From Hominisplanchenecus faecis (GTDB taxonomy: Bacteria > Bacillota > Clostridia > Lachnospirales > Lachnospiraceae): a stretch of 64,000 nt of DNA. The notes under the pieces are model-generated. The model made no database searches, was not told the origin of the DNA, and saw only the letters and a list, made by a program, of their open reading frames with translations. Where the stretch lies: contig NZ_JAJEQE010000006.1 of assembly GCF_020687205.1 (NCBI RefSeq), positions 26,161-90,160 of the forward strand. Direction: 5' to 3'. The position numbers and the translations under genes were made by a program. This document shows positions 1-9,234 of this stretch, piece by piece; positions within the stretch are counted from its first letter, which is position 1; each line of letters opens with the position of its first letter.

Positions 1-1
1 G

Positions 2-2929
2 GGCGAGGATGAGTGGAGAAAAGAACTTGACTGGCTGGCACTCAATGGTGTCAACATCGTTCTGGATATCACCGGACAGGAAGAAGTCTGGAGAGAATTT
101 TTAAGTGCACTTGGCTATACGCATGAAGAGATCAAAGATTATATCGCAGGACCTGCCTACTATGCATGGGCATATATGGCAAACCTTTCCGGATACGGCG
201 GACCGGTCCATGACTCCTGGTTTACCAAGAGAACGGAGCTTGCAAGAAAGAACCAGCTGATCATGCGGAAACTCGGCATGCAGCCGATCCTTCAGGGATA
301 CAGCGGCATGGTTCCGGTTGATGTGCAGAGCAAGGCAAAAGGAGCGTATGCACTGACAGGCAACGATGTGATCCCACAGGGAACCTGGTGCTCCTTCCAG
401 CGTCCGTACATGCTGCGTACCACCACAGCGGCATACGATAAATATGCAAAATTATTTTATGAGTGTCAGAAAAATGTTTATGGAGATGCAACACATTATT
501 ATGCGACAGACCCATTCCATGAGGGCGGAAATACCGGTGACATGTCCACAAGTGATGTAAGTTCAGAAGTGTTAAATTCCATGCTGGAGTTTGACAAGGA
601 TGCAGTCTGGGTGATCCAGGCATGGCAGGGCAACCCGAGTGTCGGACTGATAAACGGACTGAACGGAAGAAAAGAGCACGCACTTGTGCTGGATCTTTAT
701 GCAGAGAAGGACACACACTGGAACGACAGCAGTTACTCCGGCGGAAAAGAGTTTCAGAAGACACCTTGGGTTTACTGTATGCTGAACAACTTCGGCGGAC
801 GTATGGGACTGCATGGACATATGGACAATATTGTCAGCGGTGTTGTCGATGCGGCAAACAACAGTGAAATGCTGACCGGTATCGGTATTACACCGGAAGG
901 TTCTCAGAACAACCCGGTTCTTTATGATTTATTATTTGAAACTGTATGGTGTGACGATGCAACAAAAACGCTGACAGAGATCGACACCGACCAGTGGCTT
1001 AAAGATTATGTGACAAGACGTTACGGAGCCAAGAGTGAATCTGCGTATGAGGCAATGAAGATCCTCGAAAACACCGTTTACAAGGCATCACTGAACATGC
1101 GTGGTCAGGGTGCACCGGAGTCCTACATCAATGCACGCCCGGCAGAAAGTATCGGTGCGGCATCAACCTGGGGAAATGCAGTGATCGGCTACGATATGGA
1201 AGAGCTGGAAAAAGCAGCAGAGCTGCTGCTTGAAGATTACGATACCCTGAAAAACAGCGACGGTTATCTCTATGATCTGGCAGATGTTCTCAAACAGGTA
1301 CTGTCAAACTCTTCCCAGAAATATCACAGAGAGATGGTAAGTGCTTATCGGTCCGGTGATCTTGCGAAATTTAACGAGGCATCCGATCAGTTTTTAAGCC
1401 TGATCGACAAAGTGGAAGAAGTGCTCGGAACCAGAAAAGAATTCCTGTTTGGAACCTGGACAGAACAGGCGAAGAAACTGGCAGAGGGTGACGATGACTT
1501 CACAAAAGATATCTACGAACTGAATGCGAAATCGCTGGTAACTACCTGGGCTTCTTATCCGCAGTCAGAGAGCGGCGGACTGAAAGACTACTCCAACCGT
1601 CAGTGGGCAGGTCTTACACAGGATTTCTACAAAAAGCGTTGGACGATGTGGATCAATCAGAAAAAGGCAGAACTGAAAGGCGAAAGCACACAGAACATCA
1701 ACTGGTTTGCTTTTGAGTGGGCATTTGCAAGAAGTCACACAGAATACACGACAGAGGCATCCGGCAAAAACTTAAAAGAACTCGGAGAAGATATCCTGAA
1801 AAATTACAGTTCCAAAGATCCGGCAGCAAATGGTGCAAACGATTACACCGGAAAAGTGACTGTAACAGCAGGTTCGGAAGAGACAAGCCAGGAGAACGGT
1901 GCAGCAGCCAATGTCCTGGATGGAAGTTCCGATACAATCTGGCATACCAACTACACAAATGCAGCCGACATGGCTTCCTACGAGAAACATTATCTGATTT
2001 TTACAATGGAAGAGGCAGTCAGACTTGGCGGACTTCGTTATCAGCCAAGACAGGGCGGAGGTCTTAACGGTATCATAAAAGCTTACGAGATCTACACCAG
2101 TATGGACGGTGAGAATTATACAAAAGCGGCAGAAGGAAACTGGACGGCAGACACTTCCTGGAAACTGGCTTCTTTTGACAAACCAGTTACTGCAAAATAT
2201 GTGAAATTTGTCGTAAAGGATGCAACTTCCGAACAGGCTGGAAAATGTTTCAGCAGTGCGGCACAGATCAGACTGACCGTTCCGGAAAAAACAGGAGAAG
2301 ACAAGCCGACTGAAACAGAAAAACCGACTGAGACGGAAAAACCGACTGAGACAGAAAAACCGAACCAGACCGAAAAGCCAAAGGACAACAAATCCGACCA
2401 GAACACTTCTGGTTCTGCCGGAAAGATCGGAGATGTGATCGCAGATGCAGCCGGAGTGTTCAACTACACGATCATCGGAAATGACACCGTGGAAGTAAAG
2501 AGCATGGCAGCAAAGGGCAAAACAAAGAAAGCCGTAAAAATTTCTGCATCGATCAAAGCAAATGATAAGACTTACAAAGTGACCAGTATTGCGGCAAACG
2601 CCTTTAAGGGCAATAAAAAGATGACTTCCGTGCTCATCGGAGGCAATGTGAAAAAGATTGGCAGAAGTGCATTTGAAAACTGCAAAAACTTGACGAAAGT
2701 TACCGTGAACGGCAGCAAACTGCAGACCATCAGCAAAAATGCATTCAAAGGCGATAAAAAGTTAAAGAACATCAGCCTGAAGAAAGTGAAATCTCTGAAG
2801 AAAGTAGAAAAGGCAGCATTTAAGGGCGTTTCGAAAAAAGTAACCGTAAAAGTGCCGAAGAACAAAAAGAAAGCTTACAGCAAGCTGCTGGCAAAAGGAG
2901 GCATTGCGGCAGGCAAAGTAAGATCATAA
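2..2929 (+). CDS. Secreted alpha-N-acetylglucosaminidase, GH89 (5' truncated by window)
   Basis: The reading frame is open from base 2, so the start lies outside the window; 975 residues remain. The family removes terminal alpha-linked GlcNAc, for example from gastric mucin or heparan-type glycans. Counting from base 2, the two expected catalytic glutamates are seen in FHEGG (about residue 174) and LFETVW (about residue 313). After the catalytic part comes an F5/8 type C (CBM32-like) carbohydrate-binding domain at about 613-758. A TEKP-rich linker and a BspA-type leucine-rich repeat with a lysine-rich C-terminus follow. No LPXTG or KTGD sorting signal is present, so it is probably released or held by the basic tail. 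GH89 assignment is firm; the exact substrate is inferred. Confidence 0.93.
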   Translation, partial: GEDEWRKELDWLALNGVNIVLDITGQEEVWREFLSALGYTHEEIKDYIAGPAYYAWAYMANLSGYGGPVHDSWFTKRTELARKNQLIMRKLGMQPILQGYSGMVPVDVQSKAKGAYALTGNDVIPQGTWCSFQRPYMLRTTTAAYDKYAKLFYECQKNVYGDATHYYATDPFHEGGNTGDMSTSDVSSEVLNSMLEFDKDAVWVIQAWQGNPSVGLINGLNGRKEHALVLDLYAEKDTHWNDSSYSGGKEFQKTPWVYCMLNNFGGRMGLHGHMDNIVSGVVDAANNSEMLTGIGITPEGSQNNPVLYDLLFETVWCDDATKTLTEIDTDQWLKDYVTRRYGAKSESAYEAMKILENTVYKASLNMRGQGAPESYINARPAESIGAASTWGNAVIGYDMEELEKAAELLLEDYDTLKNSDGYLYDLADVLKQVLSNSSQKYHREMVSAYRSGDLAKFNEASDQFLSLIDKVEEVLGTRKEFLFGTWTEQAKKLAEGDDDFTKDIYELNAKSLVTTWASYPQSESGGLKDYSNRQWAGLTQDFYKKRWTMWINQKKAELKGESTQNINWFAFEWAFARSHTEYTTEASGKNLKELGEDILKNYSSKDPAANGANDYTGKVTVTAGSEETSQENGAAANVLDGSSDTIWHTNYTNAADMASYEKHYLIFTMEEAVRLGGLRYQPRQGGGLNGIIKAYEIYTSMDGENYTKAAEGNWTADTSWKLASFDKPVTAKYVKFVVKDATSEQAGKCFSSAAQIRLTVPEKTGEDKPTETEKPTETEKPTETEKPNQTEKPKDNKSDQNTSGSAGKIGDVIADAAGVFNYTIIGNDTVEVKSMAAKGKTKKAVKISASIKANDKTYKVTSIAANAFKGNKKMTSVLIGGNVKKIGRSAFENCKNLTKVTVNGSKLQTISKNAFKGDKKLKNISLKKVKSLKKVEKAAFKGVSKKVTVKVPKNKKKAYSKLLAKGGIAAGKVRS
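2306..2380 (+). repeat. In-frame 18-bp tandem repeat encoding a PTETEK linker
   Basis: Three near-identical 18-bp units plus a diverged fourth encode PTETEK repeats between the F5/8 C domain and the leucine-rich repeat of the GH89 enzyme. It reads as a flexible extracellular linker and may vary in copy number between strains. Confidence 0.85.
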
Positions 2930-2996
2930 AACATAGCATAGAAGGATTCCGGCAGACATAGGATAGCATGAAAGAAACGGAAAGGGCGAAATTCCG

Positions 2997-3689
2997 GTGA
3001 AAGGATTTTTATACAGAAACTGGAAAAACATGCTTTTTCACATCTATCTGTTTGTACTGCTTGCCGGAATCGGAATCGGCAGTGTGGAATATATCCGCTG
3101 GTGTGAAAGATCACTTCCGACATCAGCGGATATTCCGCCTGAGATTGCCCTGACTTTCGACGACGGACCACATCCGGTCTATACGAAAAAGCTGCTGGAC
3201 GGTCTGCGAAAACGAGGCGTAAAGGCAACCTTTTTTCTGATCGGGGAAAATATCGAAGGAAATGAAGAATTGGTAAAGCAGATGGCAGAAGATGGACATC
3301 TGATTGGAAACCATACCTGGTCCCATGTGGACGTTACAAAAATGTCGGATAAACAGGCATGTGAAGAGATTACAAAAACGAGCGAGCTGGTCAGAAGCAT
3401 TGTCGGCTATGACACCGAATATATCAGACCTCCTTTTGGGGCATGGAACAAAAACCTGGAGTGCGGTTTTGAGATGTTTCCGGTGCTCTGGACCATCGAT
3501 CCGCTGGACTGGAAAACAGAAAATGCGGATCAGATCGTAGAAAAAGTGATGTCTGAGGCGAAAGAAAATGCCATTATCCTGCTGCATGACCGCTATGAAG
3601 CTTCGGTGGAAGCGGCACTTCGGATTGTGGATCTGTTAAAGGAGCAGGGCTATACATTTGTAACCGCAGATAAACTTGTACTGGAATGA
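2997..3689 (+). CDS. Polysaccharide deacetylase (NodB/CE4), membrane-anchored
   Basis: The 230-residue protein has an N-terminal membrane segment (about 12-29) followed by a complete NodB homology domain. The five CE4 motifs are visible: TFDDGPHP, NHTWSH, RPPFGAWN, DPLDW and LLHDR. The aspartate and two histidines of motifs 1 and 2 are the usual metal ligands. The family deacetylates GlcNAc or MurNAc residues in peptidoglycan or other polysaccharides outside the membrane. The start is GTG with a GGAAAGGG sequence upstream. It lies 67 bases after the GH89 gene and may be co-transcribed with it. The substrate cannot be told from sequence, but peptidoglycan is most likely. Confidence 0.9.
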   Translation: MKGFLYRNWKNMLFHIYLFVLLAGIGIGSVEYIRWCERSLPTSADIPPEIALTFDDGPHPVYTKKLLDGLRKRGVKATFFLIGENIEGNEELVKQMAEDGHLIGNHTWSHVDVTKMSDKQACEEITKTSELVRSIVGYDTEYIRPPFGAWNKNLECGFEMFPVLWTIDPLDWKTENADQIVEKVMSEAKENAIILLHDRYEASVEAALRIVDLLKEQGYTFVTADKLVLE

Positions 3690-3777
3690 CAGGATGTTAT
3701 AGAAAGTTACTTTGTGACGGAGTTACTTGTGCGGTATCTTTCAAACGAAAAAGAAACACAGGAGGGGAGGAAGAACT

Positions 3778-5094
3778 TTGGATTTATTTGATTATATGAG
3801 AGAAACGAAAATGGAGAGTGAAGCACCGCTTGCTTCCAGGATACGGCCTAGGACATTGGATGAGATTGTCGGACAGCAGCATATTCTGGCAAAAGATAAA
3901 CTGCTTTACCGGGCGATCAAAGCAGATAAACTCAGTTCCGTTATTTTTTACGGACCGCCGGGAACCGGAAAGACAACGATCGCAAAAGTGATCGCCGGCA
4001 CAACGAGTGCGGCTTTTACGCAGATCAATGCTACGGTGGCAGGTAAAAAAGATATGGAAGAAGTCGTTGCCGAGGCAAAACAGAGGATGGGCATGTATGG
4101 AAAGAGGACGATTCTGTTTGTAGATGAGATCCATCGTTTTAACAAAGGGCAGCAGGACTATTTGCTTCCGTTTGTTGAGGACGGGACACTGGTGCTGATC
4201 GGGGCGACAACGGAGAATCCTTATTTTGAAGTCAACGGTGCTTTGCTTTCCAGATCCAAAGTTTTTGAACTGAAACCGCTTGAAAAAGAAGATATCAAAA
4301 AACTGATTCTGCGTGCGGTCACGGACAGCGAACGCGGTATGGGGGCATATGATGTCTGTATGGATGAGGAAGCGGCAGATTTTCTGGCAGAAGCGGCAGA
4401 CGGCGATGCCAGGTCTGCACTCAATGCTGTAGAGCTTGGTGTGCTGACAACGGAGCGTTCTGCAGACGGGAAAATCCACTTTACGATCGACGTGGCATCA
4501 GAGTGTATCCAGAAACGTGTGATCCGCTACGATAAGGCGGGAGATAATCACTACGATACGATCTCTGCTTTTATCAAGAGTATGCGGGGATCAGATCCGG
4601 ATGCGGCAGTTTATTATCTGGCAAGAATGCTCTATGCCGGAGAAAGTGTGACCTTTATCGCCAGAAGGATCATGATCTGTGCATCCGAAGATGTCGGCAA
4701 TGCAGATCCGCAGGCACTTCAGGTGGCAGTTGCGGCGGCACAGGCTGTCGAGCGTGTCGGTATGCCGGAGTCGCAGCTGATCCTTTCTCAGGCAGCAATT
4801 TATGTGGCATGTGCTCCGAAGAGCAATGCAGCAACGAATGCGATCTTTTCGGCAATGGAATCGGTGAAAAATAAAAAAGCTTCCGTGCCGCCGTATCTGC
4901 AGGATGCACATTATGGCGGAGCAGGGAAGCTGGGGAGGGGCATTGGTTATGAATATGCCCACGATTTCCCGAAACATTTCTCAAAGCAGCGTTATCTGCC
5001 GTATGAACTCGGTGAAGTGAAGTTTTATGAGCCAAGTGACAGCGGATATGAGCAGCAGATCAGGAAGCATCTGGACTGGCTGCATGAAGAATAA
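3778..5094 (+). CDS. rarA: Replication-associated recombination protein A (RarA/MgsA AAA ATPase)
   Basis: This AAA+ ATPase acts at stalled replication forks. It is related to clamp-loader subunits and interacts with single-strand-binding protein in studied relatives. Walker A (GPPGTGKTT) and Walker B (LFVDEIHRF) are intact, followed by sensor motifs (GATTENPYF) and the C-terminal tetramerisation region. The frame extends upstream to a TTG at 3727, but I chose the TTG at 3778: it follows a strong GGAGGGGAGG (3761-3770) at good spacing, and the protein then begins (M)DLFDYMRE as in the family. The length of 438 residues is normal. Confidence 0.95.
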   Translation: MDLFDYMRETKMESEAPLASRIRPRTLDEIVGQQHILAKDKLLYRAIKADKLSSVIFYGPPGTGKTTIAKVIAGTTSAAFTQINATVAGKKDMEEVVAEAKQRMGMYGKRTILFVDEIHRFNKGQQDYLLPFVEDGTLVLIGATTENPYFEVNGALLSRSKVFELKPLEKEDIKKLILRAVTDSERGMGAYDVCMDEEAADFLAEAADGDARSALNAVELGVLTTERSADGKIHFTIDVASECIQKRVIRYDKAGDNHYDTISAFIKSMRGSDPDAAVYYLARMLYAGESVTFIARRIMICASEDVGNADPQALQVAVAAAQAVERVGMPESQLILSQAAIYVACAPKSNAATNAIFSAMESVKNKKASVPPYLQDAHYGGAGKLGRGIGYEYAHDFPKHFSKQRYLPYELGEVKFYEPSDSGYEQQIRKHLDWLHEE

Positions 5095-5101
5095 AATGCA
5101 G

Positions 5102-5138
5102 GGCAGAATGGTTCTGTACTTCGAACTTCAATTCTGCC
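5102..5138. terminator. Hairpin between convergent rarA and DUF4364 genes
   Basis: GGCAGAAT (5102-5109) pairs perfectly with ATTCTGCC (5131-5138) in the 50-base gap between two convergent genes. The flanking T-tracts are weak, so a bidirectional terminator role is plausible but not certain. Confidence 0.45.
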
Positions 5139-5144
5139 AGGTGT

Positions 5145-5657
5145 TCAGGAGAGCTGTGTCATCAGAAACTGGTAGACCATTTCGCATTTGTTTTTCCAGG
5201 ACTTGCACATAGCCTCTGCCTGTTTTTTGTCCGGAACCGTAAGAGTCAGGTCGATCAGATCGGACTCTTTTTCTTTTATGACACAGTGTACGGCATATTC
5301 TTTTGCCGTGGTACGGTAATAATCCGCCGTGACCGAAACCTCATTTCGCAGCTCAATCTTGTGTTCCTGAAGATACTGATCGGCTTCCTCCTGGATTGCA
5401 TTCGGGATGCGGTCACAGAAATAGCCAAGTGCCTCGCGTCCGCTCTTTGTCAGCTGAAACTGTGTGGTATTGCGGATGGTCTGTGGCTTAACAAGATTGG
5501 CCTCTTCCAGTTCTGAAAAAGCCTGCTGCAGCGTGAAATAGTTTGTGTAGCCGCGGTCAAGCAAAAAACTGGAAATCTGGCTGTTTGTAAGCGGAAAATC
5601 CACGCGGTCAAGCATATATAAGATGATTAATTTATAAAGCGTAAATGGTTCAGCCAT
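5145..5657 (-). CDS. DUF4364 family protein
   Basis: This 170-residue protein matches DUF4364, a Clostridia family. Its N-terminal half (AEPFTLYKLIILYMLDRV...) looks like a winged-helix DNA-binding fold, so a regulatory role is possible, but I know of no established function. The frame is open upstream to 5759. The ATG at 5657 is chosen because AAGGAGGCAT lies directly before it and the family begins with this sequence. It is convergent with rarA and follows the radical SAM gene on the same strand, with a 67-base gap. Confidence 0.85.
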   Translation of the reverse strand: MAEPFTLYKLIILYMLDRVDFPLTNSQISSFLLDRGYTNYFTLQQAFSELEEANLVKPQTIRNTTQFQLTKSGREALGYFCDRIPNAIQEEADQYLQEHKIELRNEVSVTADYYRTTAKEYAVHCVIKEKESDLIDLTLTVPDKKQAEAMCKSWKNKCEMVYQFLMTQLS

Positions 5658-5724
5658 AAAATGCCTCCTTATGTAAAAAATCTCTGCAAAAGCGTGTCGG
5701 GTCTCACCTGTGTCCGCTTTACTT

Positions 5725-6663
5725 TCATTCGGTAAACAGACGTCCCTGCCAGGTATCACGGACTTTCAGTTCGTGGTGGATATGATTGAGGACGCTGCGT
5801 TTTTTCAGGCTCCAGAGCGGTGCGATCAGCAGATCGCTCGGACCGTCCCCGGTCAGGCGGTGGATCGTGATATCCGGCGAGAGCACTTCCAGGCAGCGGA
5901 TCACAAGATCAACGTATTCATCTTCTGATAAAATGTGAAATCCGGTCTGCCTATAATAATCTGCCAGATCGGTGTGTTTCAGCACATGGAGCAGCTGCAG
6001 CTTGATGCCGTCAATGTGGTGTGCATTTAAGTAACACATGGTCTCCAGGATATTTTCCGTATTTTCGCCCGGAAGACCAAGAATCGTATGAACGACCGTC
6101 TCTAATTTACGTTCCTGCAGTTTTTCAAGTGCATCTTCAAAACAGGAAAGTTTATAGCCTCTGCGGATAAAAGCGGCTGTTCGTTCATGGATCGTCTGAA
6201 GCCCAAGCTCTACCGTGACCGGTTTCTTTTTATTCAGCTCCGATAACAGATCCAGCGTCTCGTCCGGCAGGCAGTCCGGTCTTGTGCCGATCGAAAGTCC
6301 AACGATGTCTTCGTGTTCAATCGCCTCTGTAAAAATACGCTCCAGATATGAAAGCGGAGCGTAAGTATTGGTGTAGGCCTGAAAATAGGCAATAAAATGC
6401 GTTGCCGGAAATTTCGGGGAAAGGCGAGTCTTCTGTTCCTCAATCTGCTGATGAACCGGGTGTGTCCTGTCACCGGCAAAATCACCGCTTCCGCCCTCAC
6501 TGCAGAAAATACAGCCGCACTTTCCGAGCGTGCCGTCGCGGTTCGGACAGGTCATGCCGCCGTCTAAAGAGACTTTGTAAATCTTTTCACCGTAACGGTT
6601 CCGTAGATGATAATCCAGCGAGCGGTACGGTTTTCCACCGAAATCTGGCGGTTTTACAGTCAT
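5725..6663 (-). CDS. TIGR01212 family radical SAM protein (YhcC-like)
   Basis: The 312-residue protein carries the radical SAM cysteine cluster in the form CPNRDGTLGKCGCIFC, which is characteristic of the TIGR01212/YhcC subgroup and differs from the classical CxxxCxxC spacing. Further family signatures include GLSIGTRPDCLPD, ELGLQTIHE and HTILGLPGE. It binds a 4Fe-4S cluster and SAM. The cellular substrate is not settled. The ATG at 6663 has CGGAGGTAGC upstream, so the longer open frame to 6747 is not used. Its promoter diverges from the pyr operon. Confidence 0.9.
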   Translation of the reverse strand: MTVKPPDFGGKPYRSLDYHLRNRYGEKIYKVSLDGGMTCPNRDGTLGKCGCIFCSEGGSGDFAGDRTHPVHQQIEEQKTRLSPKFPATHFIAYFQAYTNTYAPLSYLERIFTEAIEHEDIVGLSIGTRPDCLPDETLDLLSELNKKKPVTVELGLQTIHERTAAFIRRGYKLSCFEDALEKLQERKLETVVHTILGLPGENTENILETMCYLNAHHIDGIKLQLLHVLKHTDLADYYRQTGFHILSEDEYVDLVIRCLEVLSPDITIHRLTGDGPSDLLIAPLWSLKKRSVLNHIHHELKVRDTWQGRLFTE

Positions 6664-6718
6664 AAAGCTACCTCCGTGGTATCTGCCGGCAAAATCCGGC
6701 AGCTGTTCTTTAAAACTT

Positions 6719-6747
6719 ATCATAGCATCTGCATTTGTAAAAATCAA
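6719..6747 (-). promoter_or_regulatory. Sigma-70-type promoter for the radical SAM gene
   Basis: On the minus strand TTGATT (6742-6747) and TATGAT (6719-6724) are separated by exactly 17 bases, with TGC before the -10 box as an extended -10 element. It lies about 55 bases upstream of the chosen ATG and back to back with the pyr promoter. Confidence 0.7.
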
Positions 6748-6763
6748 GGAGACGAAAAAAGGT

Positions 6764-6792
6764 TTGCGGCATTTCCTCTGGTATGGTAGAAT
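6764..6792 (+). promoter_or_regulatory. Promoter of the pyr operon
   Basis: TTGCGG (6764-6769), a 17-base spacer and TAGAAT (6787-6792) with a TGG extended -10 element. The predicted leader is only about 60 bases. I see no PyrR-type terminator/antiterminator in it. Confidence 0.75.
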
Positions 6793-6857
6793 GATAGAAG
6801 AAAATGCTGGGTGTGCATGGCATGCCTTGGGATGTTTTACAGAAAGGAATCCAAAAG

Positions 6858-8141
6858 ATGAGTATACTGATAAAAAACGGCAGAGTGATTGATCCGGACA
6901 CCAGAAAAGATGGCCGGTACGATATCCTGATCGAGGAGGATAAGATTGTAAAGGTAGACCAGGAGATCAAGGAAGAGGCAGAAGAAGTGATCGATGCAGA
7001 AGGCTGCTACGTTATGCCGGGCCTGATTGACCTGCATGTTCACTTGAGGGATCCGGGACAGACGTACAAGGAGACGGTTGAGACAGGAGCAGCTGCAGCG
7101 GCACACGGAGGATTTACCACCGTGCTGGCGATGCCGAATACAAAGCCGGTAACAGATGACAGACTTAATATCCGTTATGTACACAACAAGGCAAAAGCGA
7201 TGGCACCGATCCACGTACTGCAGGCCGGTGCTATTACAAAAGGGCAGAAGGGAAAAGAACTTGCCGATATCGACTCCATGGTAGCAGAAGGTTCACCGGC
7301 GATCAGTGAAGACGGCAGATCCGTTATGGATTCCCTGCTCTGCAAAGAAGCGATGAAGATTGCGGCAGAATGCGGCGTTCCGGTCATGGCACACTGTGAG
7401 GACATCGACCTGATGGACGGTGGTGTGGCAAATGATGATGAATATATCCGCAAACAGGGACTTCGCGGTATCAGCAATGCGGTCGAGGACATCATCGCCG
7501 TGCGGGATGTGATGCTGGCAGGAGAGACGGGAGCACACCTGCATCTGTGCCACTGCTCCACTTACGGAAGTGTGGAAATCGTCAGACAGGCAAAGAAACA
7601 CGGGATAAATGTGACTGCTGAAGTATGCCCGCACCATTTTACACTGACATCCAAAGATGTCGATGCCGGCGATGCAAACTATAAAATGAATCCGCCGCTG
7701 CGTACGAAAAAAGACGTAGAAGCATTAAAACGAGGTCTGCGAGATGACATTATGGATGTGATCGCAACCGACCATGCACCGCACAGTGAAGAAGAAAAGA
7801 GACGCTCTTTTACAGCGGCACCGTTCGGCATTGTCGGACTTGAGACAGCTGTTCCGCTTACCATCAGCGAGCTGGTAGAAAAAGAGTATCTTACACCGAT
7901 GCAGATGGCAGAAAAGATGAGCTACAATCCGGCAAAAATCCTGGGACTGGACAAAGGTTCCCTTGCAGAAGGCAAGATCGCCGATGTGGTCATCATTGAT
8001 CCGAACGAAGAGTATGTGATCGATAAAAATACCTTCGCATCCAAAGGACGCAACACACCGTTCCACGGCAGAACCGTACGAGGCAAAGTCAAAGTGACGA
8101 TCTGCGACGGAAAAGTGGTTTACAAAGATAAACAGATATAA
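6858..8141 (+). CDS. pyrC: Dihydroorotase
   Basis: Catalyses ring closure of carbamoyl aspartate to dihydroorotate, the third step of UMP synthesis. Metal-binding signatures of the class I enzyme are intact: DLHVHLRDPG near residue 60, the AHCED and CHCS histidines, and ATDHAPH. The length of 427 residues is typical. The frame opens at 6804, but the ATG at 6858 follows AGAAAGGA and gives the family N-terminus MSILIKNGRVIDP. It is first in pyrC-F-K-D-E. Neither aspartate carbamoyltransferase nor carbamoyl phosphate synthase genes are in this window, so they must lie elsewhere. Confidence 0.97.
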   Translation: MSILIKNGRVIDPDTRKDGRYDILIEEDKIVKVDQEIKEEAEEVIDAEGCYVMPGLIDLHVHLRDPGQTYKETVETGAAAAAHGGFTTVLAMPNTKPVTDDRLNIRYVHNKAKAMAPIHVLQAGAITKGQKGKELADIDSMVAEGSPAISEDGRSVMDSLLCKEAMKIAAECGVPVMAHCEDIDLMDGGVANDDEYIRKQGLRGISNAVEDIIAVRDVMLAGETGAHLHLCHCSTYGSVEIVRQAKKHGINVTAEVCPHHFTLTSKDVDAGDANYKMNPPLRTKKDVEALKRGLRDDIMDVIATDHAPHSEEEKRRSFTAAPFGIVGLETAVPLTISELVEKEYLTPMQMAEKMSYNPAKILGLDKGSLAEGKIADVVIIDPNEEYVIDKNTFASKGRNTPFHGRTVRGKVKVTICDGKVVYKDKQI

Positions 8142-8210
8142 ATTATAGATAAAAAATAAAAATGTTGTTCCATGCAGCAGATGCATGGCTGCAGAAGAAA
8201 GGATAAGATT

Positions 8211-9140
8211 ATGATTCAGAAATTGATCCAGAAAATCCAGAAAACACATGCACCGATCGTAGTAGGACTCGATCCGATGCTTTCCTATGTACCGGCTCAT
8301 ATCCAGAAACGTGCGTTTGAAGAACACGGTGAGACACTGGAAGGAGCAGCAGAAGCCATCTGGCAGTATAACAAAGAAATCGTAGACCATGTGTACGACC
8401 TGATCCCGGCGGTTAAACCGCAGATCGCCATGTACGAACAGTTCGGTATTCCGGGGCTTGTGGCATTTAAAAAGACCGTAGATTACTGTAAATCCAAAGA
8501 TCTTGTTGTGATCGGCGATATCAAAAGAGGCGATATCGGCTCAACATCAGCAGCTTATGCAGTAGGTCATCTTGGAAAAGTCAAAGTCGGAAACAACAGC
8601 TTTGCAGGATTTGACGAAGACTTTGTCACCGTAAATCCATACCTTGGAACCGACGGTGTAAAACCGTTTGTGGATGTCTGCAAAGAGGAGAAAAAGGGTC
8701 TGTTCATTCTTGTTAAGACTTCCAATCCATCAAGCGGTGAGTTCCAGGACCGCCTGATCGATGGCCGTCCGCTCTATGAGCTGGTTGGCGAACAGGTTGC
8801 AAAATGGGGCGAGGACTGCATGGGCGATGATTACAGCTATATCGGAGCCGTTGTCGGAGCAACTTATCCGGAACAGGGTAAAGTGCTGCGTAAGATCATG
8901 CCGAAGTCCTTTATCCTGGTACCGGGTTATGGTGCACAGGGCGGAAAAGGTGCAGACCTGGTACACTTCTTCAACGAAGACGGACTTGGTGCGATCGTAA
9001 ACTCATCCAGAGGAATCATTGCTGCTTACAAACAGGAGCAGTATGCAAAATACGGTGAAGAACATTTTGCGGAGGCATCCAGAGCAGCCGTTGAGGCAAT
9101 GATCGCAGATATCGGAACTGCTCTTGAGAGGGCAAAATAA
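8211..9140 (+). CDS. pyrF: Orotidine 5'-phosphate decarboxylase, long (type 2) form
   Basis: Decarboxylates OMP to UMP, the last step of the pathway. At 309 residues it belongs to the longer TIGR02127-type group rather than the ~235-residue B. subtilis type. The catalytic signature DIKRGDIGSTSAAYA and the phosphate-binding PGYGAQGG are visible. The ATG at 8211 follows AGAAAGGATAAG. An earlier in-frame start at 8172 has no ribosome binding site. It lies 69 bases after pyrC. Confidence 0.95.
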   Translation: MIQKLIQKIQKTHAPIVVGLDPMLSYVPAHIQKRAFEEHGETLEGAAEAIWQYNKEIVDHVYDLIPAVKPQIAMYEQFGIPGLVAFKKTVDYCKSKDLVVIGDIKRGDIGSTSAAYAVGHLGKVKVGNNSFAGFDEDFVTVNPYLGTDGVKPFVDVCKEEKKGLFILVKTSNPSSGEFQDRLIDGRPLYELVGEQVAKWGEDCMGDDYSYIGAVVGATYPEQGKVLRKIMPKSFILVPGYGAQGGKGADLVHFFNEDGLGAIVNSSRGIIAAYKQEQYAKYGEEHFAEASRAAVEAMIADIGTALERAK

Positions 9141-9234
9141 GCAGCCGTTTTCAAAATGTGGGGATTGGCATTTGCAGATTTCATACAGCCGCCTGGTTTG
9201 ACAGGACAAAAAGAAAAGAAATGAGGATTTTAAT

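Noticed and set aside
3784..4479. 231-codon minus strand open frame opposite rarA
   Set aside because: It lies wholly inside rarA, lacks a ribosome site and its translation looks like shadow coding.
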